A stretch of 64,000 nucleotides of DNA. It comes from Turritopsis dohrnii. Lineage: Eukaryota; Cnidaria; Hydrozoa; Anthoathecata; Oceaniidae. Location: the NCBI GenBank assembly GCA_027922465.2, contig BQMF02000099.1, positions 558,001 through 622,000 of the forward strand. The letters are read 5' to 3'. The notes beneath the pieces were generated by a model. It searched no databases. It was given only the letters and a program-made list of their open reading frames with translations, and was not told the origin of the DNA. The position numbers and the translations under genes were made by a program. How positions within the stretch are numbered: the stretch's first letter is position 1; the number at the start of each line of letters is the position of its first letter. Shown here one piece after another: positions 13,375 to 25,705 of this stretch.

Positions 13375-16300
13375 CTATTGAGAAGATTTTTTTGTACCAT
13401 TGGGTAACAGTGGAGTGTTTTCATTCATCTCTTTTGATTCCTTCCTCGTTGATTTATTTTTCCCTGGCAAGTGTTGGCTTTCTTAAAAAGAAAAAACAAA
13501 ACTTAAGCAAAGGATCAAAATGAAATAAACAAAATATATGATACAAACAAAATAAAACGAGATTGGTGTACCTTTTACCGACATTTGCTGTAAAAAAGAA
13601 GAAATCATATCATTTCACAGAAATTATGATACAAAACACTTGATTTAGTTTTGAGAAGGCAATTTTCGCATGAAAATCTATATAATAATCCGCGATTGTG
13701 TGTCACACTTTTATTTTAGAGAGTGATATATTTACTTTTAATTTACGGTCATCGTCCTCTTATGTGCACGTAAAACCACGTAGAGGCGAGAGACACTTTT
13801 TTCACGATCATTCCAAAAGCACGTGGCATCATTTGACGTCAGTTTTTTTATGATCACGGGGGATCATTGCATTGCATCCCCAATCGAACGTGACGTTTTT
13901 GGGGAACTATCTCGAGAACCAATAGGGAAAACTGACGTTTTTTAGGGTCCGCGATACGGGTGATGGGGTGACGCAAAATTTGGGCTTAAATTTAATTTGG
14001 TACTGCGGATATGACGTCATCAAAACCTTTGATCGACGATATCTCTGCAACGGTTGATCGTAGCGAAACAATCCCATACATTTTTTTTTCAAGCTCTACA
14101 ACATGGGAACACTTTCCAGTCACGATTTTGTGATTTAATATTTGGTCACCTATTTTCGACACATCCTTTTCGAAATTGTAGCCGTAAAAAACTTTTACGC
14201 GAGATACTAGTTTACTATACAATTTCTTTGTCAAATTATTTCCTAACTTCAGATCATTTCATTTCTTACTAAGAACTAACCTGTAACAGTGCTTGACATG
14301 GTAAGTTTTGATGAAATCTAAGATCACTTTTAAGGCATCTTTTTTCATTCTGATTCAGTCCCTCCATTTTGTTAGGAAAGTTCAACAGAACCACATAAAT
14401 CCCTTGTGTGTTTTCTTTCAATGCTTTAATGATCGATGATTCAAACTCTTTTTCTAATGGTCGTGCTGCTTCAGCAATTGCTAATAAAGGCACTTTATAT
14501 ATTTTTTTGTATTGTATTGTATTTTCCTCCAAAATGTAGTTCAATTCCAATTTTTTATTAATACAATGCCAATCCAAGGCAATGAAAAAGGTCACAGGTG
14601 GAGTTGAACATCCAAAACAACTGACTGAATGATTTTCACAATTTTCAAATTTACAGAAATTCTGAAAGTGAAGGTTGTAGTTAGCATACAAACTCATCAT
14701 GCTCCTAATATTTGATGCTGATTCAACTTTAATAGTTTTCATGAAGTCATCCCAGTCAGCACTTTCATCATATTGCATTTCTTTAAACTCCAGCATGATT
14801 GACTTGCAACAACAACAACAAATAAACCGTGACAGAAAATATCCACTTTGGCTGAACAAACCATAAACACAACAATCGGAAGTTATGTCATATTTAGAAT
14901 GATAGGCACACTGTATTTGTCGGTGAATTCAATGGGTACATAAAACTTCTTCCAAACAGATATTATGTAGGCAATGATAGCAGCAGCAATGGCACCAAAC
15001 ATGCTTGCAATGACCTTGACAACTATATCATTTGCACTTGAATCTACAAAATCAAACAAGAAGCAACGTAATGGTAGTAAATCCAGATTAATAATACAAC
15101 AAAAAACCCCTGGCGCATGGTCTCTTATTTTTGCAAGGCTGAAATTATGACTAAATAAGGTATATAGTATATAGTCAGGGACGTATCCAGCCTAAATTTG
15201 GGCATAGCGTCTTTGTTTAGTGACTTAAACCTATCAGCTGGGGGGTCTGGGGCGAAGCCCCAAGAAAATTTGGAAATATCAGCTCTGAATGGCGCTGAAG
15301 AATGGGTACAAAGACACTTGGTAGCGAGGCAAAATCTCATGGTTACAGAGAAATTCTAATAAAATTATCACAAAATAATTTATGAAAGCAGAAAAAAGTT
15401 CAACTTGATAAACTTTCTTTGTGAGGAATCCTTCGTGAGTGAATCGCTCCGTCTTGAAGTAGCCTCGTTTCAATTTTTAAAGCAAATTAGCGGACCACAA
15501 ATCTGTTGTCAGTGAGTCCATACATGCGAAAATCAGGACCGAAAATGTGCGTTTTCGTTATGTAGCAAGATGTGTAAAAGCGCTGGGGAAGAGTGTGTAC
15601 GAAACAGGTAAGAGTTTGATGTTACCATACAGCCTCAGGTTGGATTGATCAATTTTATCCACTATGACCGTAATGTCGATTTTGGTTTCTGACGTTCTGC
15701 ATTTTTTGATGCATCTCTACCCATACGAAAGCAAGTTGATAGCACTCCGAGCGAGGTGATGATCTTGCACGTTCTGGTGATTTTGTGATCTTCTTATACT
15801 GTTTCAGTTTAAAAAAGAAGTATTTCTAAAGTAACAAATAAAAGTTTTTGGGCACATTATTTTGGGCGCCCATAGCGTTCAAACGCTATCAAATTGTCCC
15901 TGGATAGGTCCCTGATAGTATATAGTAGTATTATAGTAACTTTCTATAGTAACAGTAACTTTCTTGTAAATTTCATACTATTGATAAAGACACATAAGTG
16001 CCGAAATATTAAGCTAACAAAAATGTCGTATTCTTAAGTAAAAATATTTGTTTTATACGTCTACATAAGGCATCTTAGCAAACATGTAGTATATAGTATA
16101 TATACTATACTATATAGTATATAGTATAGTATAAATCATTTTTATTGTAAAGGAAGAGTGATTAACATGATGCAAGCACGAAACACTTATGGTGGTTCAT
16201 AGTCCTTTTCAATAAACCTTTTCTTGCTTTTTGTAAAAAAAACAAAAAAAACTACAAATCTTGGTTCTAAAGTTCCAAAGTATCCAGGCTACAAGTCATT

Positions 16301-16543
16301 TGCATTTATATCTGTTAAAGGAATCCAAAGGCACTGCTGTACCATAAGTATAAAGCGAGTAATACATAATATCATGTTAAAGCTACACCTACTTTTTGCT
16401 CGATTGCTTGTTGGGGTATTTGAATTAACAACGCCATCTGAAGTATCTGTTTGTTGGGAGGGTAAGGGTCTAGGTTGTACAATCTCTACCAGGCAAAAGG
16501 TGGAAACAATTAAGTAATAAATAACAGAACTCGAGTTTGCCAT
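13375..16543 (-). CDS. Single-pass membrane protein with signal peptide and unrecognised cytoplasmic domain (gene C)
   Basis: Four exons fit GT-AG rules: 16393-16543, 14281-15043, 13572-13587 and 13375-13481. Exon 1 starts with Met at 16543 and encodes a hydrophobic signal peptide (about residues 7-23) and a short polar ectodomain. Exon 2 begins with a transmembrane helix (ASMFGAIAAAIIAYIISVW), then a cytoplasmic region of about 230 residues with a Cys run, a DESADWDDFM stretch and a hydrophobic strand IYVVLLNF. Exon 3 is a 16-nt microexon, and exon 4 adds a Ser/Lys-rich tail. The frame of exon 2 breaks once between about 14,885 and 14,935, where the two frames overlap. This is a one-base indel, assembly error or missed tiny intron. 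The layout is receptor-like; a SEFIR/TIR-like fold was considered but is not supported by clear motifs. Confidence 0.6.
15176..15914. mobile_element. Non-autonomous CAGGG-ended element, hAT5-like
   Basis: 15-bp termini CAGGGACGTATCCAG and its inverse with one mismatch are flanked by ATAGT on both sides (5-bp duplication). It carries the segment GGGGTCTGGGGCGAAGCCCC near the left end. No transposase ORF. It is inserted in the first intron of gene C, in a TATAGTA-rich target. Confidence 0.8.
16085..16137. repeat. TATAGTA simple repeat
   Basis: A run of TAGTATA/TATACTA units, partly palindromic, in the first intron of gene C. Similar units flank the insertion at 15,176-15,914. Confidence 0.8.
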
Positions 16544-17139
16544 TATTGTTTATCAGTAACCAGCCTAAACAAATAGAAAGAGAACTGATGCAAAATCTAG
16601 CTTAATAGTATGTGCACTTGACATATCTCAATGCTGTCTTGATAAATCAAGGAAAGAAAGATTTGTTAGTCTGAATGTTAATTCCAAACAACCTCTTTCT
16701 TTTATGACTTTTGGTTATTGCATCTTAATTAGGGTGGATCCTACTTAATTGAAAGGTATAAGTTCATTATAAGGCATTCTCTTTTTTCATAAATCATGTA
16801 TTTAGTATTGTGTAAATGCTATTTTTAAATTTTTTTACTCCATACATTAGTGTCTAGATGATAGTAAATAATGTAAACCACTTGTAAACCACTGATTTCA
16901 TTCTACAATTACCATTTCCATTAAGTGGACATTAAGTAGACATTCACAATTGACCATTTAACAAATCGCTGCTTTTCTTGACAATGTCGCATGGAAAAAG
17001 AAAGCCACACACAAATGCTTTAATGTCAAAATGGGGAGCTTCAACGGAGCCGAAATCTGTGAACTCGTCAGACTGTTCATATTAGATAACCTGACTACCA
17101 TCATGCCAAATGGCCAAAATGACGAATGGCCTCTGTTTT
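16544..17139. other. Upstream flank of gene C, no recognised gene
   Basis: AT-rich sequence that should hold the promoter of gene C, which reads leftward from 16543. No clear core motif stands out. It runs into the tandem array. Confidence 0.35.
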
Positions 17140-18010
17140 CGATTCCTACGCAAGTGACGTACGACAGTTCAACGTTGTCCATTGTTCAGCAGTTCTACGT
17201 GAGTGGTTTGCTGCACACCTTCGCAGGCGTTTTGCTGAGACAATACAGATCTTGTAGCAGTTGTTGCCTCCTACGCAAGTGACGTACGGCAGTTCGAAGT
17301 TGTCCATTGTTCAGCAGTTCTACGTGAGTGGTTTACTGCACACCTTCGCGGACATCTTGGTGAAATAATTCAGATCTTCTAGCAGTTGTCGACTCCTACT
17401 CAAGTGACGCACGGCAGTTCGACATATCCTCAGACGTTTTGCTGAAATTTACAGATCTTGTAGCTGTTTTTGACTCCTACGCAAGTGACGTACGGCAGTT
17501 CGACGTGTCCATTTGTTCAGCAGTTTTACGTGAGTGATTTGCTGCACACCTCCGCAGACGTTTTGCTGACATAATACAGATCTTCTAGCAGTTGTCGACT
17601 CCTACGCAAGTGACGTACGGCAGTTCGACGTGTCCAATTGTTCAGCAGTTTTACGTGAGTGATTTGCTGCATATCTCTGGAGACGTTTTGCGGACATCAT
17701 ACAGCAGTTCTACGTGAGTGGTTTGCTGCACACCTTCGCAGGCGTTTTGCTGAGATAATACAGATCTTCTAGCAGTTGTCGACTCCTACTCAAGTGACGT
17801 ACGGCAGTTCGACGTGTCCATTTGTTCAGCAGTTCTACGTGAGTGATTTGCTGCACACCTTCGCAGACGTTTTGCTGACATAATACAGATCTTCTAGCAG
17901 TTGTCGACTCCTACGCAAGTCACGTACGGCAGTTTGACATATCCATTTCTTCAGTAGTTTTACGTGAGTGATTTGCTGCACGCCTTCGCAGACGTTTTTC
18001 TGAGGGAATA
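17140..18010 (+). repeat. Tandem array, about 125-bp unit with shorter deletion variants
   Basis: Units contain CAAGTGACGTACGGCAGTTC, a TTCAGCAGTT.TACGTGAGTG segment, GCTGCACACCTTCGCAGACG and CAGATCTTCTAGCAGTTGTC in that order. About seven copies begin near 17149, 17274, 17400, 17480, 17604, 17791 and 17913. Some are shortened by internal deletion (for example 17400 to 17480). The array ends immediately before the gag-like start at 18028 and so occupies the leader of the BEL/Pao element, where a 5' LTR would be expected. Confidence 0.75.
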
Positions 18011-18027
18011 AAGATCCTCTAGCAGTG

Positions 18028-18753
18028 ATGTCAGTAGCAAGTTTTCCTGGGCGCAGAAGGAAGCAGTTGACAGATGCTGGGTTGGAATATAATTTGACGA
18101 TTAAAAAGAAGAATAGAGATGATTTGTTAAGACAACTTAACAAAGTGATGAGAGACACAGAAACTCTGTATTCCATTGGAAATTACGACCAAGTCCAACA
18201 AAATCTTAAGCTGGTTGATGACCTGCATGATAAATTGAAACTAGCGCATAATAACTATCTTCAGCTGATAGAGTCGGAAGAAGTTAAGATAGAAGTTGAA
18301 GATGTGATGGTCCGAACAAATGGTGAAGTTAACAACTTCCGTTTTAACGCTACATCGTGGATGACGTCCAGAGACGTTATAAACGGTGAAAATAAATCAT
18401 GCACCTCTCAACGAACAGTAGCAAAAGGGATAGATATCCAAGATGACAGGTCATGTATTTCTGCATCCATTAAGTCCGGTCGCACTCACCACAGTTGTTC
18501 CTCAAAAGTGTCATCCAGCTCTTTGCTTGGTCGTATTTCTGAGCAGAAAGCAAACTTAGCCGCGTTAGCTGCGGAGAAAAGTTGCCAAGAAGAAAAGGAA
18601 AGAGCAGAAGATATGCTGAATTCGGCTAAAAGAAACATGGAGCGAGTAAGACTAAAAGAACAGGTAGCAAAAACAGAAGCAACTTTAGCAGTGTATGAAG
18701 CAGAAGCTGAAGCAGATGTTTTGGGGCATAACGAAGTTCTACCTATTGTCTAG
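18028..18753 (+). pseudogene. gag: BEL/Pao gag N-terminal coiled-coil region
   Basis: Starts at ATG 18028, just after the tandem array. It is a highly charged, Leu- and Ala-rich protein of about 240 residues with heptad-like helices at both ends and a Ser-rich middle, as in the N-terminal region of BEL/Pao gag. It stops at 18,753, and the next frame goes straight into zinc knuckles. The usual capsid-like (DUF1759) segment seems deleted. Gag would normally build the particle. Confidence 0.5.
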
Positions 18754-18758
18754 AAATT

Positions 18759-19238
18759 GTGAAGCTAGAGGTTGCAGAACGTAACAACTTCGTGACCGAA
18801 AAGAAATTATGTTATAGTTGTCTGCAACCGGTTTTGAGACAACACACACGTCGTAATTGCAATCAAAAGCTAACGTGTTCTATTTGTGGAAAAAAACATC
18901 CAACCATCCTCCATGGATTCTCTCCAAGACGTGGTGAACCACACAGTAAACCTCAGGGCACCGAGATATCAAGTAATTGCACAAAAACGAATTTAACATG
19001 TAATTCTATCAATGAAACAAGTGAGGTGATCAGCATGTCAATTGTTCCAATAACGATCACACATCCGAAGTCAAAGATGACTATGAGAATATTTGCAATG
19101 TTGGATGATTGTAGCCAGGGAACTTTCGTGACCAATTACGTACTAAGTCAATTGGGCATTGAAGGGGAACCCTCTCGGATTTGTGTAAAAACTATCACTG
19201 GTCAAGATAACAGAGTTTCACAAATGGTGGAAGGATAA
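18759..19238 (+). pseudogene. BEL/Pao zinc-knuckle and aspartic protease fragment
   Basis: Cys/His groups CYSCLQ..HTRRNC and CSICGKKHPTILHG match paired zinc knuckles of BEL/Pao polyproteins. About 70 residues later MLDDCSQGTF is the aspartic-protease active-site region (families usually have D-S/T-G there, so this copy is altered at the Gly). The frame stops at 19238, and the next part resumes in another frame at 19411. Confidence 0.65.
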
Positions 19239-19410
19239 GTAGTTTCGGCTGACGATGGGTACAGTAAAACGTTGCCAAAGGCGTATAGTAGAAGGGAGTT
19301 ACCTGTCGATGAAGATGAAATTCCCACAGCAGATAAGCTTAAAAGATGGAACTACTTGAAAAAAACTTACGCCTTTTTTTCATAACCAAGACGACAAACT
19401 CCACGTTGGT

Positions 19411-22400
19411 TTGATAATTGTAGGGAATTGTCCAAAAGCATTTGAACCCTTGGAGTTGATAGCAAGCGAAAATAATGGCCCGTATGCTTATCGTACGAGA
19501 CTAGGTTGGCATATAGTTGGTCCACTACAGTCTGGTTGCAAAAATGAAATAAGTTGCAGTAAAATTCTTATCGACAGATTGAACGAAGAATCCACTACAC
19601 GTCATGTTAAACATGTGACAGGGGTGGAAGACATAACGATTAAAGATTTACTGAACAAATTGTACAATGAAGATTTCGTCGAATGTTCAAAAGGAGAATC
19701 AAAAAGACAAAGAGAAGAATTTTCTCAAGATGATTTCAAGTTTCTTCGAATAATGGAAAGGGACGTTAAAATTGTTGATGGTCACTATCAACTTCCTCTT
19801 CCCTTTAAAGCAAATGTACACCTTCCAAATAACAAACCACAAGCATTGGCACGGTGTAAATGGATAAAACGCAAGTTAGAACGAGATTCTAAATTCAAGC
19901 AAGACTACGTCACGTTTATAAATAATTTATTCGATAAAGACTACGCTCAGAAGGTTCCACTACAAGAGGTGAGAAAGGATGATGTGTGGTACCTTCCTCA
20001 CCATGGCGTATATCATCCGAAGAAACCTGATAAAATTTGCGTCGTCTTTGATATTGCAAGGTCCAGATTTGACAAACCTCTTGGTAGGCGTACTGTTACG
20101 ATTTCGAATGAAATCGGTTGCGTTCATGGCCGACATGGAATCTATGTTTTACATGGTACGAGTACCTCCGGATCAATGGAATTATTTGAGGTTCTTATGG
20201 TGGCCTGACGGTGACACCACAAAACAATTAGAGGAATATCAAATGAAGGTACACATATTTGGCGGAGTTTCGTCCCCAAGCTGTTCCAGTAATGCACTCC
20301 ACAAAACCGTTAGCGATAATATCGAGGAATTCGCATTGGAGGTGGTAGAAATGTTAAGAAAAGATTTTTATGTAGACGACTTACTTAAAGCTGTTGACAC
20401 CGTTAAACAAGCAATAGTTTTAATCGAGTCAGTTCAAAGCCTGTGCGCGAAAGGTGGATTCAGGCTAACTAAATTCATTTCAAATGAAAGAGACGTTTTA
20501 GAGTCGGTCCCTGTGGAGGAAAGAGCCAAGAATGTTAAAGAGCTGAGTTTAATAGAGCAACTACCGATTGAACGAGCACTTGGTGTGCACTGGTCGGTAG
20601 AAAACGACAATCTCGGCTTTCGAATTGTTCTGAAAGATAAGCCATTAACGAAACTTGGAATCCTTTCTACTATAAGCTCCATATACGACCCTTTAGGCTT
20701 AGCCGCTCCATTTCTCTTAAAAGGAAAGTTGATGATGCAGGCTCTATGTAAAGATAAAGCTGGCTGGGATGAGCCTATAGATACCACCATACGCTCTCAA
20801 TGGGAAGAATGGAGAACAACTTTACCATTCCTTGAACAGATCGAAGTGTCCAGATGCGTTATCCCAAAGATGTTTGGAAATGCGCGTTCAGTATCATTGC
20901 ACCATTTCTCAGATGCGTCCACCATTGGGTATGGAGCAGATACTTATGTAAGGACGGTGAGCGAAAACGGCGATATTAGTTGTGGAATCTTGATAGGAAA
21001 ATCTCGTGTAGCTCCGTTAAAGGTTCTAACAATTCCGAGAATGGAATTAGCTGCTGCTACTGTTGCAGTGAAATTAGGTAATATGGTGAAGAAGGAAATG
21101 AACATACCGATTGCTGAAGAAGTATTTTGGACCAACAGTAACGTAGTTTTAGGATATATCACCAACGAAGCGAAACGTTTTCATATCTATGTTGCAAACC
21201 GCGTACAGACCATTCATGACTTGTCTAAAGTATCCCAGTGGCGACATGTTCCGTCAGAAAGTAACCCTGCTGACGACACATCGAAAGGGCTATGTGCATC
21301 GAAGATCGAAAGAACTAATAGATGGTTTATAGGCCCGGAGTTCCTGTGGCAGGACAAAAAACACTGGCCCGAATCTCAAAGTACTATTGCTTTGCCAACA
21401 GACGACAAAGAAGTAAAACGCGTGATTAATGTTAATTTAGTTTTGAATCACGTTAGTCTCATCAACCATAATAACAAATTTTCAAATTGGATTAAGTGTG
21501 TCCGGATAATGGCAATGGTCCTGAAATATATCAATAGATTACGTTTAAAGTCAAAGAATGCAGTAAGAATAATGACGAGGAAATCGAGGAACAAGATAGT
21601 TGAAACAACTGCTATTGATTTGACGGTTGAAGAGTTACAATTATCCAAACGTACTCTTTTTCGTTCCATACAGAATGATGCCTTTCCTGACGAAATTACC
21701 TTATTAAAAGGAAAAACGAGTGATAGACACGGAACGAACAGCAAAATTAAGAAGTCAAGTCCTTTGTACAGATTAAATCCTTTCCTTGACTGTGAGAATT
21801 TGTTAAGAGTTGGTGGTAGATTGTCAAACATGGAAGAAGAATACGACGTAAAATACCCTGTAATTCTTCCCAAGTCGTATCATTTGTCTTCCCTTATTAT
21901 TAGATGGTGCCATCAGAAAGTAGCTCATTCTGGTCGAAACAGTACTTTAAATGAAGTGAGAAATAATGGAGTGTGGATTATTAACGCAAATTCAGCTGTT
22001 AAAGCTCTAATCTGCAAATATCAACGCAGACGTATGCGAGGTAAAACTGGTCGCCAACTGATGGCCGATTTACCAAAGGATAGAGTAAATGCTAGTCCCC
22101 CATTCACGTATTGTGGTATTGATTTCTTTCGCCCTTTCACAATTAAATATGGCAACAGAAGACAGGCCAAAAGATATGGCTGTATATTTACATGTATGGC
22201 CTGTCGTGCAGTTCATATTGAGGTTGCATATAGCCTTGAAACAGATTCATTCATTATGGCACTCAGATGTTTTATCAGCCGAAGAGGAGTAGTGCGCATG
22301 ATACGCTGTGATCATGGTATGAATTTTGTTGGGGCTGAAAATGAATTCAAGAAAGAGTTTGCGAAATTAAACCATAACAATGTAAAAGCATTCCTGAATA

Positions 22401-23038
22401 ATCAATCATGCGATTGGATTGAATGGAAAAAGAATCCACCCACTGCATCCCATATGGGAGGAACATGGGAGAGACAAATTCGATCAGTTCGATCAATATT
22501 GCAATCTCTTCTCAAAACCCATGGTACTTCTCTTACAGACGAATCGCTACACACTCTCCTCACTGAATGCGAATGCATCATTAACTCTAGGCCCTTGACT
22601 GTAGATACCATCAATGATGGAAACAGCTGCAATCCCTTGTCCCCAATGATGCTCTTGACATCCAAGACAAAGGTTGTCTCTCCTCCTCCTGGAAAATTTG
22701 ACAGCTCTAGTTTGTACGTGAGGAAAAGATGGAAGCAAATCCAATATATCACAAATGAGTTTTGGAATCGTTGGAGAAAAGAGTACATACAAAACCTCCA
22801 ACAACGCCAGAAGTGGGTTAACTCTACCCGAAATTTCAAGAAAGGTGACATCGTAATGTTAAAAGATGATCAACTTGAACGTAATTTTTGGCGCATCGGT
22901 CGTATCGTAGATGTTGATATTAGTAAAGATGGGAAATGTAGAAGTTGTCATGTACTAACGACAAATGGTGTGGGCGTACAGACTATATTTCATCGTCCAA
23001 TAACGAAATTAGTGTTACTATTGGAAAACGAAAATTAA
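19411..23038 (+). pseudogene. pol: BEL/Pao pol: RT, RNase H, integrase, DUF5641-like end
   Basis: Two overlapping frames. The first (to 20208) has the GPYAYRTRLGWHIVGPL entry to RT. A small deletion with frame change lies near 20,060, before QGPDLTNLL. The long frame then has MVRVPPDQWNYLRFLWW and the catalytic YVDD box (near 20,375). RNase H follows with FSDAS and RMELAAA, but FWTNSN replaces the expected Asp by Asn. The integrase has an HH-C zinc motif whose second Cys position reads ICKYQ. Its core shows GIDFF, RCDHG and GGTWERQ. The C-terminus KKGDIVMLKDDQ is DUF5641-like. The TAA stop is also the TTAA target of the insertion at 23,039. Confidence 0.85.
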
Positions 23039-25626
23039 GGATACTCACTACACTACAACGTCAAAAAAACACAAAAAATTTTTTTTGCATATTTTTATGC
23101 AACTTGTAACGTAGAATAAGTTTCTGAAGTCAAAATAAAAAATTAGTAATTTAGTAATTTTATCAAAGTTTATTTCACTTGATCGCATTGTTAAAAATTG
23201 TTTACAGGTCACACTATTTGTGACAGTTTATGGGAAAAGGATAACAAGCTAAATTTCGATTTAAATCGAAATCTCGATTTTCGATTATTTAAAGCTAAAT
23301 TTCGATTTTTTAAAATCGAAATTTAGCTTCAAAAAATCGAAATCGAAATCGAAATTTAGCTTCTAAAAAATCGAAATTTAGCTTCTCAAAATCGAAATCG
23401 AAATCGAAATTTAGCTTCTAAAATTCGAATTCGAAATTTAGATTCTAAAAAAATCGATTTTTGAATTCTAAATGGAGTACCATTAGCGCTGTTAAAAAGT
23501 TTTGTTTATATTTTTCATATCGGTATGTGCCATTTTGGTTTTTGACCGGGGGACTTTGTTACTTCGCTAAATCGAAATAAAAAGTTTCCGAAAAATATCC
23601 ATCAAGTTTACATTTCTATATCGTTTTGTTTTAATAATCTGGTCATCTGTCGTCAGTGATCTCTTATTGAATCTAATGCTCCCGTTATGGACTTCGCCTC
23701 ATGATAAAAGACAATAAAAAATACGTATCTAACAGGTTATATACTTTCATTAAAATAAAGGTGAGTATAACAAAAGCTGTTAAAACATTTTCATTTGTCT
23801 CTCTCCTCCTTTGAACCTTAAAAAAAATTTGAATTTCCAGTTAATAACGAAACTCCAGGTGTTGAGTGTTTCTTTTTTTTCGCAATATTTACAATTTTTT
23901 GCAATGTTTGCATTTTTCTTGAAATTTGATTGACTTGCATGCCAGATGGCCACGCGGTGGCCTAAAAAAGTATAATCGAATCCAACTTCCAAGCACACAA
24001 AATCTGGCCGTCGTCGGCCAACAAAGTTGAGCAATAGTTGTCACTGAACATGCACAGAACTGGCCGCGTACGTACGTACGGGCAAAATCGCACAAGTGGA
24101 GGTTGGCCTTTAAGTCACCAGAAGATCACATTACAAGGTTTTAAAGTAATAAACTTTTTCCCCCGAAGGAGTTTACCAAAATAGCGATCAAACAACGGAA
24201 TAAAAAAGAATTACAGCGTACGGTTTCTATTCTTAACAACTTTAGCAGTAACTGTCGTTTCTTTTATATCTAACTGAATGAAAACCAGGTAATTAGTTCA
24301 GTATTAAACACTAACGCGTGCTACCTGTAATTATACTGAATTCGGTACAACAACAACATCTAGAATTTACATAATTTAAGCCGAAAAGGAGTTTATTGGT
24401 TAAGAAGCCGCGAAACTTTTACCAGCCAATCGGATTGCAAGAAGTATGTCAACACGAAAATTAATGCAAAGCACAAGCGAAAGAAAGTAGAATTTCAGCA
24501 TGTTGCGACATCCATCAAAAGTTAACAGCCGGACATTTAAACTTTTGAAATTTTTTGTTGTAAAGTGAATATACATTTTCATTGTTTCTATTGGCTATAT
24601 ACCAATAAAACTTTATATGATTAGTGGTCACACAAAAAAGCAAAATGTACGGTTTAGAGTTCCCATTATAACGAAACATTTACAATGACAACAAAATCTT
24701 ATTTACGCAACACTTATTCTTATGATTAACATCGATTCTGGTTAAAGAAATCGATTTTCTGATTTATGAAATCGAATAATTAGATTCTTTTAAAATCGAA
24801 TCATTTAGATTCTTTTAAAATCGAATAATTTAGATTCTTTTAAAATCGAAATTTAGCTTCAAAAAATCGAAATCGAAATCGAAATTTAGCTTCTAAAAAA
24901 TCGAAATTTAGCTTCTAAAAATCGAAATCGAAATTTAGATTTCATAAAATCGATTTTTTTCAGCTAAATTTCGATTTAAAAAGAATCGAAATTTAGCTTG
25001 TTATCCTTTTCCCATAAACCGTCACATTTATTCCTCTAATAAAAAGTGTAAACACAATGATCTTTTACTTGATGCATTAAAATCTTTAAAACGAAATATT
25101 TCAGTTTTATTTTTTCGTTGTTGTACGAACTTTGGCGAGTAATAAGTCCCCTGGGTTTACTTGAAATTCGTCGGAATGAATTTTATTTTAACCAATGAAA
25201 TCTTACGGAAAAAAGGTTGCCACATTTTTTAAAAATAATTCCGCGTTCGCGAGCAATTGTCGTTTTTCCGTTGCTAGTCATCGAAAATAACCGTTTTTAA
25301 AGGAAAATATGCTTATTAAACGATTATTCGAGTTTGAAAGCTTTATTTAAAAAACTGTGGCAACCTTTTTTGACGAATGATGTCGGGAACATGTGGATGT
25401 AAAAAAATTTAAAAACGGACGATTTGTAGGGGACTTATCACTCAAAAACCATTTAAATTTAAACCTTTTTTATTCTTTACCATTAGATGCTATGAAATAA
25501 AAATCCAAATTGAAATGTAGGAAATTTAATAAGCTTTCAGAAAATGTATACTTTTACGGGGGGAAAATGAATATAAATTGAGTTATAACAAAAAAACGTG
25601 AGGTAATTGTAGTGTAGTGAGTATCC
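23039..25626. mobile_element. Non-autonomous TTAA-target DNA transposon
   Basis: Inverted termini GGATACTCACTACACTACAA (right end with one possible mismatch inward) are flanked by TTAA on both sides (23,035 and 25,627). This is the target signature of piggyBac and Kolobok. No transposase frame is visible. It contains a foldback element at 23,220-25,025. A stretch at 24,221-24,291 resembles 33,373-33,443. It is inserted into the stop codon of the BEL/Pao pol gene. Confidence 0.8.
23220..25025. mobile_element. Large foldback element with AATCGAAATTTAGCTT subterminal arrays
   Basis: The ends are inverted (GTGAC.GTTTATGGGAAAAGG) with ATTT on both sides, a 4-bp duplication. Both subterminal zones are built from repeats of AATCGAAATTTAGCTT, inverted with respect to each other, so the ends would fold together. 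The 24-kb interior has no recognised gene. The terminal sequence resembles the 320-bp element at 6,672-6,991. Confidence 0.75.
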
Positions 25627-25705
25627 TTAAGACCATATAAGTGTTAGATTCCCCGCCAAGGAGCCTTTTGTCAAGATGAAAATCTTGAGGGGAGCCAGAT
25701 AAAAG

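Noticed and set aside
13992..14234. Extra exon of gene C in the open frame 13,992-14,234
   Set aside because: It lies between well-spliced exons 2 and 3 with no acceptor in the right phase, and the gene joins in frame without it.
22402..22851. Minus-strand frames inside the BEL/Pao integrase region
   Set aside because: They are shadow frames of the plus-strand pol gene.
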